Positions 6,118 to 10,839 of a DNA stretch of 10,839 nt are shown one piece after another. This stretch comes from Desulfovibrio sp. UBA2564. GTDB taxonomy: Bacteria > Desulfobacterota > Desulfovibrionia > Desulfovibrionales > Desulfovibrionaceae. The stretch's first letter is position 1; the number at the start of each line of letters is the position of its first letter. Location of the stretch: positions 1 through 10,839 of the forward strand of contig DDLU01000252.1 in NCBI GenBank assembly GCA_002340305.1, given 5' to 3'. A program made the translations under genes and the position numbers. The notes beneath the pieces were generated by a model, which was given only the letters and a program-made list of their open reading frames with translations, did no database searches and was not told where the DNA came from.

Positions 6118-6744
6118 CTAGATCTGAACACCGCTGAAATATGGGTTGTGATTCATTTCATCGCCCACGGTGGTGGAAGGCCCGTGCCCTGTGAAAAGTT
6201 CAGTTTCAGCTGGGAGGGTGAAAATCTTTTTCTTAACTGAATTCAGCAACTGCTCTGTATCCCCGTAGGGGAAGTCGGTACGACCAATGGAGCGGCGGAA
6301 AATCAGGTCTCCGACGATAGCAGATTTCAGAGCCGGGAAGTAGAAGGTCAGGCTGCCGGGAGTGTGACCGGGAGTGGAGAAAATTTTACATTCCAGACCG
6401 ATCAGTTCGGTTTCACCTTCGCCAATGTGTTCACTTTCAAAGGAAGGCACTTCCGGGAAGCCCATCAGACCACCGCGTCCGACCTGAGTGTCCATGAGAA
6501 CGAGGTCATCGTTAGAAGCATAGATAGTTTTTCCGGTAGCGTCAGCCAGTGCGCGGTTCCCCATGATATGGTCAAAATGGAGATGGGTGTTCAGGATGCG
6601 GTCCAGTTCCACGCCGCTCTTTTTAAGGTAGCCAAGAACCGGGGTCGGGTCTCCGCCCGGATCAATGATCAGAGCTTTGTTGTCATTGATGATTACAAAA
6701 CAGTTGGTCTCAAGCGGACCGAGGGGAAAAACTTTGATTTCCAT
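6118..6744 (-). CDS. Metallo-beta-lactamase-fold hydrolase (GloB/YcbL-like)
   Basis: This single-domain 208-residue enzyme has a complete two-metal site: THLHFDH (H54, H56, D58, H59), H127 in TPGHTPGS, D146 in VGDLIF and H187 in FTGHGP. The order and spacing are those of glyoxalase II-like proteins, without the C-terminal glutathione-recognition domain of full-length GloB. Candidate activities are thioester hydrolysis or, by family relation to ETHE1, persulfide chemistry; the sequence does not decide. The Shine-Dalgarno GGAGGA (6751-6756) lies six to seven bases before the ATG. The start overlaps the nitroreductase stop by one base (TAATG). The UGA-containing ORF follows after 26 bases, which makes a functional link with a sulfur/selenium redox protein worth testing. 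Confidence 0.92.
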   Translation of the reverse strand: MEIKVFPLGPLETNCFVIINDNKALIIDPGGDPTPVLGYLKKSGVELDRILNTHLHFDHIMGNRALADATGKTIYASNDDLVLMDTQVGRGGLMGFPEVPSFESEHIGEGETELIGLECKIFSTPGHTPGSLTFYFPALKSAIVGDLIFRRSIGRTDFPYGDTEQLLNSVKKKIFTLPAETELFTGHGPSTTVGDEMNHNPYFSGVQI

Positions 6745-7262
6745 TAAAAATCCTCCAACATATATTCTGAGAGTTCATTTCTTTTTGAGCTGCCTTGCTG
6801 GTCCGGATGACCGGTTGCAAGAACAACTTGAAGTTCGTAACGGTCTGCGGGTAGATTAAGTGCCGCGAGGGCTTGGTTCTGCTGGTTAACGATCTCACCA
6901 AGCCAGACTGTGCCCAGACCGAGCGAGTGGGCAGCAAGCATCATGTTCTGGGTACAGGCTCCGGCACCCTGATGGTCCTTCATCACGCTGTAGGTCTTTT
7001 CACGGTCAAGAAATACGCAGATCAAAGCCTTGGCAGCCTTAACGATATGGCCATATTTGGTGCATTCCGAAAGAGCCTCAACCCGTGGGTCATCATCATG
7101 CAGAACTAAAAAGCGGTACGGCTGATTATTCAGACCGCTCGGTGCCCAGCGTCCGGCCTCGAGAATCGCGGTCAAGTTTTCAGTAGATACCGGATTATCA
7201 GTAAATTTTCTGATGGAGCGGCGTTCGAAAATAGTTTCAAGAACTGGATTTTTCTTGTTCAT
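6744..7262 (-). CDS. Nitroreductase-family FMN oxidoreductase
   Basis: This 172-residue short nitroreductase has the FMN phosphate-binding RRSIRKF (14-20), the segment APSGLNNQPYRF (40-51) and the second flavin-binding stretch DHQGAGACTQNMMLAAHSLG (about 96-115) followed by LGTVWLGE. Such enzymes use NAD(P)H-reduced FMN for two-electron reduction of quinones, nitro compounds or other substrates and work as homodimers. The natural substrate is not predictable. The start is supported by GGAG (7269-7272) six bases upstream. The gene follows the EF-hand protein gene after 15 bases and overlaps the hydrolase gene by one base, so it belongs to the same transcript. Confidence 0.92.
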   Translation of the reverse strand: MNKKNPVLETIFERRSIRKFTDNPVSTENLTAILEAGRWAPSGLNNQPYRFLVLHDDDPRVEALSECTKYGHIVKAAKALICVFLDREKTYSVMKDHQGAGACTQNMMLAAHSLGLGTVWLGEIVNQQNQALAALNLPADRYELQVVLATGHPDQQGSSKRNELSEYMLEDF

Positions 7263-7277
7263 CCTAAACTCCGGTTA

Positions 7278-7868
7278 TTAGAAAGGCACACCGCGAAAAG
7301 TATTGATTTTATCGATCGCGCGGTCAAATTCTTTCGGGTTGAGTTCGCGGTTCAGGTCTTTATCAAAATTATTGAAATCAGTCTTGAGCTGAATAGCTTC
7401 TGCTTCCTTCTCGTCGATTTTGCCGTCTTTGTTGGTGTCCGCTTCTTCGAAAGAAGGAATCGGCTGCCGAATTTCGTACTTATCTACGATTGCGCAGCGG
7501 ATGTGTCTTCTATTAACGTCGTAAGTAACATCAATAAAGGTTCCGGGAGCGATGTAAAGCTTGGTGCAGGTATCGCCGGAGTAAAGATCTTTGCCGTTTT
7601 TGGCTTCAAGGGCCAATTTGATTTTGGCCTTGCCGCCTTTTTTGTCAAAGCAGTCTTTATTGTAAAGCGCGTTGCAGGTACAGTCGGCAATTGTTTTCGG
7701 CTTGATGCGTCCGAATCTGTAGTCATTGGATTTGCCCCAGACTCTGACCACGTCGTCAGTATGGTTAATGACAGTAAACATTTTTTCTGCGGCAGCAGCG
7801 GGATTAACGTTCATTGCCAGCAGAGCGGCGGACAGGATCGCGGTTTTCAAAAAGCCTTTGGTGTTCAT
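7278..7868 (-). CDS. Exported EF-hand calcium-binding protein
   Basis: The 196 residues begin with a Sec signal peptide: K4/K8, hydrophobic core 10-22, and NPAAAA before a likely cleavage after residue 27. This places the protein in the periplasm or outside. The C-terminal part has two EF-hand loops: D144-N146-D148-K150-D152-E155 and D169-D171-N173-E175-N177-E180. Both keep the acidic first position and the terminal Glu, so calcium binding is likely. The middle (about 28-135) is not a domain I recognise; it holds five cysteines (63, 65, 73, 101, 125), which could form disulfides. The Shine-Dalgarno GGGAG (7875-7879) lies six bases before the ATG. It is first in the run leading to the nitroreductase, although an exported calcium protein has no obvious link to the cytoplasmic genes behind it. 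Confidence 0.85.
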   Translation of the reverse strand: MNTKGFLKTAILSAALLAMNVNPAAAAEKMFTVINHTDDVVRVWGKSNDYRFGRIKPKTIADCTCNALYNKDCFDKKGGKAKIKLALEAKNGKDLYSGDTCTKLYIAPGTFIDVTYDVNRRHIRCAIVDKYEIRQPIPSFEEADTNKDGKIDEKEAEAIQLKTDFNNFDKDLNRELNPKEFDRAIDKINTFRGVPF

Positions 7869-7898
7869 TCTATTCTCCCGGAGTATGATGTTGCTTTT

Positions 7899-7926
7899 TT
7901 TTAAACGTACACGGGGCTAATTGCAA
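7899..7926 (-). promoter_or_regulatory. Weak candidate promoter before the EF-hand gene
   Basis: A promoter is expected here, because a terminator ends the preceding gene and a long gene run begins. The best match is TTGCAA (7921-7926), 16 bases, TTAAAA (7899-7904), a poor -10. The leader would be about 25 bases. Confidence 0.3.
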
Positions 7927-7932
7927 GGATAG

Positions 7933-7964
7933 AAAAGCCCTCCCGGATTATTCCAGGAGGGCTT
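7933..7964 (-). terminator. Intrinsic terminator after the 90-aa CxxC protein gene
   Basis: A perfect 9-bp stem AAGCCCTCC (7935-7943) with GGAGGGCTT (7956-7964) closes a 12-base loop. On the minus strand it runs into GGGCTTTTCT, a T tract at 7933-7936. It lies about 32 bases after the stop codon at 7997 and separates this gene from the EF-hand gene. Confidence 0.85.
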
Positions 7965-7996
7965 CTAATGCGTGATTTGTCTTAATGAGTTTATGA

Positions 7997-8269
7997 CTAA
8001 ACAAGTTTACCGAAAGAAAGGATGATGTTCTTACGGTAAGTGCGGTTTTGCCAAACAGATTCAGCACCGTCTTTTTCAATCTCACGCTGCAGTATTTTCC
8101 GCAGTTCTTCTTTCTGGATTTCGCCCAGATGAAGCTCACTGATATCTCCGAGAAGGGCAAGGGGATCAGTGTAGTCTGCGGGAAAAACTTCCTTTTCGTT
8201 ATCTCTACAGAAGAAGCAAATGGTTCCTGAGTGAAAGTTTCCGGTGGCTTTTTTTACGATGTCGGTCAT
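7997..8269 (-). CDS. Unknown small CxxC protein, nearest gene to the SAM-I riboswitch
   Basis: I do not recognise this 90-residue protein. It has one CxxC pair (TICFFCRD, C18/C21) near the N-terminus and no other cysteine, so it could bind metal as a dimer or act in thiol redox. The middle and C-terminal half (about 46-75) look helical and charged (IQKEELRKILQREIEK). There is no signal peptide or membrane segment. The open frame extends upstream to 8347, but I chose the ATG at 8267-8269 because GGAG (8278-8281) lies eight bases before it, while the upstream ATG has no Shine-Dalgarno and lies in a hairpin. It is monocistronic, with a terminator after it. About 260 bases upstream lies a SAM-I riboswitch on the same strand with no other gene between, so SAM control is likely but not proven. 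Confidence 0.7.
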   Translation of the reverse strand: MTDIVKKATGNFHSGTICFFCRDNEKEVFPADYTDPLALLGDISELHLGEIQKEELRKILQREIEKDGAESVWQNRTYRKNIILSFGKLV

Positions 8270-8334
8270 TGGATTGTCTCCGTGTTTGCGTCCTGCTTCC
8301 AAAAAAGAATGCCCTGAAGCAGTTAACGCCTGTT

Positions 8335-8366
8335 GTTTTGCAAGCATTTTTTATGCCGTGCAAAAC
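8335..8366 (-). other. Hairpin in the leader of the 90-aa gene
   Basis: The arms GTTTTGCA (8335-8342) and TGCAAAAC (8359-8366) are perfect complements. An inner GCAT/ATGC stem (8344-8347 with 8353-8356) lies inside with a five-base loop. No T tract follows on the minus strand (the next bases are AACAGGCG), so it is not an intrinsic terminator. It covers the upstream ATG of the longer reading frame. The role is unknown. Confidence 0.5.
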
Positions 8367-8402
8367 TTTCATCATCCGGGCATTTTAGCGGCATCTGTTT
8401 TT

Positions 8403-8439
8403 TTAGGTGGGAGCGCAATTATCCATAAATCCTCCCACC
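8403..8439 (-). other. Leader hairpin containing a seven-codon micro-ORF
   Basis: An 8-bp perfect stem GGTGGGAG/CTCCCACC (8432-8439 with 8406-8413) on the minus strand encloses GGGAGG-ATTT-ATG. From that ATG (8424-8426) a seven-codon frame, MDNCAPT, ends at TAA (8403-8405), immediately after the stem. The Shine-Dalgarno is part of the 5' arm, so folding would hide it. No T tract follows on either strand, so it is not a simple terminator. It may be a leader peptide or chance; the Shine-Dalgarno-to-ATG spacing of four is short. Confidence 0.35.
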
Positions 8440-8477
8440 GGATTCCCCGGTAAGAACTTTCCGGGTCTCCGGAAACG

Positions 8478-8507
8478 AAAAAGGCATCTCCACTCGGAAA
8501 TGCCTTT
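8478..8507 (-). terminator. Intrinsic terminator, expression platform of the SAM-I riboswitch
   Basis: AAAGGCAT (8500-8507) pairs with ATGCCTTT (8480-8487), and TTCC/GGAG extends the stem to about 12 bp around a GAGT loop. The minus strand continues into a T run (TTTTTCG from 8482 down). It begins 24 bases after the last aptamer stem. A possible competing helix is AGGAATT (8525-8531) with AATTTCT (8509-8515), which touches the P1 3' side and would be the antiterminator candidate. The expected logic is SAM bound, transcription off. Confidence 0.85.
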
Positions 8508-8531
8508 AAGAAATTCAGTGTCTTAATTCCT

Positions 8532-8627
8532 CTCATGGATCCCTTACGGGAAGGCATTGGCACCTTGCTGCAAAAGCAGGTTGCCGGATGGTCAACGGGC
8601 CGATTTCCCTCGCATCCTCTTCATGAG
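8532..8627 (-). promoter_or_regulatory. SAM-I (S-box) riboswitch aptamer
   Basis: On the minus strand the conserved S-box core is plain: AAGAGGATGCGAGGGA, then GGCCCGTTGA, CCGGCAACC and GGTGCCAATGCC, in the canonical order. P1 is CTCATG (8622-8627) with CATGAG (8532-8537). P2 is GGATG with CATCC. P3 closes ACC..GGT around a TGC-TTTT-GCA tip. P4 is CCC-GTAA-GGG. The length of 96 bases is normal. A good promoter lies directly upstream and a terminator directly downstream, so it is a working-looking transcription-attenuation unit. S-box elements usually control methionine or SAM synthesis and transport genes; here the only downstream gene before a terminator is the 90-aa unknown. Confidence 0.94.
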
Positions 8628-8659
8628 TAAATATTTTTCGATTCAAAGAACGTACAAAT

Positions 8660-8688
8660 AAGATATTCACGGGGTGCCAGTCCGTCAA
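8660..8688 (-). promoter_or_regulatory. Sigma70-type promoter of the SAM-I riboswitch transcript
   Basis: TTGACG (-35, 8683-8688), 17 bases, TATCTT (-10, 8660-8665) on the minus strand. The predicted start near 8653 gives about 25 bases before the aptamer. The spacing is ideal and the -35 matches five of six. The 110-base stretch from here to the recN stop shows no clear recN terminator hairpin. Confidence 0.72.
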
Positions 8689-8738
8689 TAATTTTTTTGC
8701 GGATTGGGTAATTTTGTTGTTACGGTTGGGTTAAATCC

Positions 8739-10298
8739 TTACTCCTTCCCAGCCATCCGAGCCAATTCCGCCTCAACTTCCATGGTATTAAGCTGACGGC
8801 AGGTGGTGAAAGTTTCCTTGTTCACTACACCTTTATGGATCAGGAAATGACGTTCTGCTAATGCGGCGAGCTGGGGCCAGTGGGTGATTACGATCAGTTG
8901 CTGGCGATCAGCGAGTTCCTGCATTTTTTCGCCGACGCGGTTCAGGGTATGTCCGCCGATGCCGGAATCTACTTCGTCAAAGATCAGGGTCGGTTTTTCG
9001 GATTCTCCCTGTAACCCGGTGATTGCCAGCAGGAAGCGGGAAAGCTCACCTCCGGATGCGATTTTGTCCAGCGGCTGGGCAGCCTGCCCGGGGTTGGGAA
9101 TCCACATCAAGCGGCCACGCATTTCATTTAAGCCCGGATAAAGTTCATGGGGCTGAAACTCGAACTTCACCTGTACATGCTCAGAAAAGTCGAGTCCTTT
9201 AAGCTCTGCAACCATGCGATCCGTTAGCTTTTTTGCAGCAATTTCGCGGGCGGTCGCCAGCTTGTCTAATGCCACTTCAAGCTGTTCGACTAACTCTTTT
9301 TCTCTCTTTTCGATCTGAGCCAGTTCAAGAGCACAGGAATCGAGAAAATCCAGATTGTCTTTGATTTCTTGTTGCAGATCGACAATCTGGTCAAGGGTGC
9401 GGCCCAGTTTGCGTTTGAGTTTGGAAAGATCGTAGAGTCGGGATTCAATATCGTCGATGTTGTCTTCGGAATCAAAATCCAGCGGCTGCGCGCGTAGTTT
9501 ACCAGCCAGTTCATCAAGGTAATGCTTGAATTCAACTACAGCTTCCCGGTCCTGCTCGAAATCCGGGAAAAGTTCGCAAATGCGTTCCATCTCTGAGCCG
9601 AGAGCGGAAACACCGCCGGAAACATCAAGCGGCCCACGCATGATATCCATGGCGTTATCAATGCATTTCCCGGCATCTTCCTGAGCACGCAAAGCGTTTT
9701 TCTTTTCTAAAAGTTCATCTTCCTCTCCGGGATAAGGTGCTACTTTTTCAATTTCAGTGCGCTGGAATTCGAGGAAATCTTTTTTCTCTAACAGGGAAGC
9801 GGAGCGTTGTTTTAACGCATCTTTTTTAGTCAGCAGGGCACGAAGTTCGGTAAGGATTTCGTCTTTTTTTACAGGCAGCGACAGATCATCAAGGAAAGTG
9901 TCCAGCATCCGGCATTGGTAGGCTGGCTGGAGTAATTTCTGCTGGGCATGCTGGCTGGTGTGCAGGATCATGGATGCACCCATTTCCCGGATGGTATTCT
10001 GTGAACTGAGCTTGTCATTGACGTAAACACGGCTGCGGCCTGTCTCAGCGGAAAGGACGCGGCGGACGATTGATTCCGTGCCGTCCGGGTGGATGAACAG
10101 GGCTTCCACAAAAGCCTGTTCCTTACCGGGGCGGACCATATCCGGGCGCATTTTTTGTCCGGTCAGGAAGTCTATGGCGCGCAAGATGAATGATTTACCG
10201 GCTCCGGTTTCCCCGGTAAGCACGTTCATTCCTTCCGAGAACTCAATTTCAGCATCTTCGATGAGTGCGAGGTTACGTATTCTGAGCAGTTCCAGCAT
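8739..10298 (-). CDS. recN: DNA repair protein RecN
   Basis: This 519-residue SMC-like ATPase acts in recombinational double-strand-break repair. The N-terminal head has the Walker A motif GETGAGKS (29-36). A long charged helical region (about 140-370) contains the coiled-coil arms. The C-terminal head has the ABC signature SGGELSRF (415-422), Walker B TLIFDEVDSGIGG (437-449) and the H-loop VITHWPQLAA (about 470-479). The starting MLELLRIRNLALI is typical of RecN. It is slightly shorter than the usual roughly 550 residues, because the arms are short; no motif is missing. The gene begins 12 bases after the permease stop with a weak Shine-Dalgarno, so it is probably read from the transporter transcript. 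No SOS box was seen in that 12-base spacer. Confidence 0.96.
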   Translation of the reverse strand: MLELLRIRNLALIEDAEIEFSEGMNVLTGETGAGKSFILRAIDFLTGQKMRPDMVRPGKEQAFVEALFIHPDGTESIVRRVLSAETGRSRVYVNDKLSSQNTIREMGASMILHTSQHAQQKLLQPAYQCRMLDTFLDDLSLPVKKDEILTELRALLTKKDALKQRSASLLEKKDFLEFQRTEIEKVAPYPGEEDELLEKKNALRAQEDAGKCIDNAMDIMRGPLDVSGGVSALGSEMERICELFPDFEQDREAVVEFKHYLDELAGKLRAQPLDFDSEDNIDDIESRLYDLSKLKRKLGRTLDQIVDLQQEIKDNLDFLDSCALELAQIEKREKELVEQLEVALDKLATAREIAAKKLTDRMVAELKGLDFSEHVQVKFEFQPHELYPGLNEMRGRLMWIPNPGQAAQPLDKIASGGELSRFLLAITGLQGESEKPTLIFDEVDSGIGGHTLNRVGEKMQELADRQQLIVITHWPQLAALAERHFLIHKGVVNKETFTTCRQLNTMEVEAELARMAGKE

Positions 10299-10310
10299 TG
10301 TTTTTACCGT

Positions 10311-10839
10311 CTATTGTTTGAGTCGGGGGTCAAGGATGTCGCGCAGGGCTTCACCCAGCAGGTTGTAGCCGAGTACAGTCAGCAGGATTGCCATGCCCGG
10401 AAAAATTGACAGCCACGGCGCAATTTCCAGCACTTCTTTGCCGTCCATTAGTAGATTTCCCCATGACGGATCAGGAGGCTGAACTCCGAGGCCGAGAAAG
10501 CTGAGCGAGGATTCCACAAGGATTGCCCCGGCTACGCCAAGGGTAGCCGAAACCAGCACCGGAGTGATGGCGTTAGGCAGGATATGGGTTAGCATGATGC
10601 GCACAGGGCCGGCTCCGGCAAGGCGCGAAGCGTGCACGAAATCTCGCTTACGCAGGGAAAGGGTTTCTGCGCGGACCAGTCGCGCTACGCCCATCCATGA
10701 GGTAAAACCGATGACGATCATGATGTTTGTCAGTCCCGGTTCAAGAAAAGCAATGACCGCCAGGATCAGGAAAAAGGACGGGAAGCAGAGCATAACATCT
10801 ACTCCGCGCATGATGATTTCATCAACCAACCCGCCGAAA
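10311..10839 (-). CDS. ABC transporter permease, DppC/OppC type (5' part outside window)
   Basis: About 176 codons of the C-terminal part are present; the frame is open to the right edge, reading FGGLVDEIIMR, the usual segment after the first periplasmic loop. It is an inner-membrane subunit of a peptide/nickel-type importer. Hydrophobic segments lie near 10330-10410, 10490-10590 and 10690-10800. The cytoplasmic EAA loop reads HASRLAGAGPVRIMLTHILPN, with the conserved GAG and the HxLPN ending. SFLGLGVQPPDPSWG is a hallmark of the DppC/OppC subfamily. The end LRDILDPRLKQ is the normal C-terminus. The substrate (dipeptides, oligopeptides, nickel or others) cannot be told without the binding protein, which is outside the window. 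An internal TTG at 10827-10829 is not taken as a start, because the homologous sequence continues upstream. Confidence 0.93.
   Translation of the reverse strand, partial: FGGLVDEIIMRGVDVMLCFPSFFLILAVIAFLEPGLTNIMIVIGFTSWMGVARLVRAETLSLRKRDFVHASRLAGAGPVRIMLTHILPNAITPVLVSATLGVAGAILVESSLSFLGLGVQPPDPSWGNLLMDGKEVLEIAPWLSIFPGMAILLTVLGYNLLGEALRDILDPRLKQ

Noticed and set aside
8270..8347. 26-codon N-terminal extension of the 90-aa CxxC protein
   Set aside because: The upstream ATG has no Shine-Dalgarno and lies within a hairpin, while the ATG at 8267-8269 has GGAG at a good distance.
8406..8439. Hairpin GGTGGGAG/CTCCCACC as an intrinsic terminator
   Set aside because: No T tract follows on either strand; the minus strand continues with an A run.
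8372..8563. Minus-strand open frame of 63 codons
   Set aside because: It begins inside the SAM-I aptamer and runs through the terminator and a second hairpin; the bases are explained by RNA structure.
1..10839. tRNA/rRNA genes, CRISPR arrays, insertion sequences, phage genes
   Set aside because: None was seen on either strand: no spaced repeats, no transposase or integrase motifs, no tRNA-like cloverleaf in the few intergenic stretches.

Overview
This window looks like chromosome from a marine sulfate reducer of the Desulfovibrio group (Maridesulfovibrio-like). This is inferred from the gene content (rplU-rpmA-obg, an anaerobe-type radical SAM/DUF5714 protein, a 4Fe-4S-type flavoprotein, a probable selenoprotein) and from an intergenic palindromic repeat of a type I associate with these genomes. 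It was not established by any search. Every gene I can support is on the minus strand, so the window reads right to left.

Right to left: a DppC/OppC-type ABC permease (cut by the window edge) is followed by recN. A 470-base stretch between recN and a 90-aa unknown CxxC protein holds a sigma70-type promoter, a clear SAM-I (S-box) riboswitch, an intrinsic terminator that fits its expression platform, and two further hairpins, one containing a seven-codon micro-ORF. After the 90-aa gene and its terminator comes a compact, partly overlapping gene run. In order it encodes an exported EF-hand protein, a nitroreductase, a metallo-beta-lactamase hydrolase, a small ORF with an in-frame UGA, a flavodoxin-like 4Fe-4S-type NAD(P)H:FMN reductase, a stand-alone receiver protein and a ComF phosphoribosyltransferase. 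Then comes a 1031-aa three-domain enzyme (radical SAM + ArsM-like methyltransferase + DUF5714), and last the ribosomal operon rplU-rpmA with its own promoter and a strong terminator. A palindromic repeat and the first 22 codons of obg end the window.

The main discovery is at 5855-6091: a 78-codon ORF read through an in-frame TGA at codon 14, directly after a cysteine codon (Cys-Sec-Gly). It has a good Shine-Dalgarno and a bacterial SECIS-like hairpin at the right distance behind the UGA. It fits without overlap into what would otherwise be an empty 272-base gap of a tight operon. Its length and predicted layout resemble TusA/SirA sulfur carriers, with the CPxP motif replaced by C-U-G-V. A standard gene caller would miss it. 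The second item is the radical SAM/ArsM-like/DUF5714 fusion, which keeps Cys residues in the positions used by arsenite methyltransferases. The third is the SAM-I riboswitch, whose nearest possible target is a protein of unknown function.
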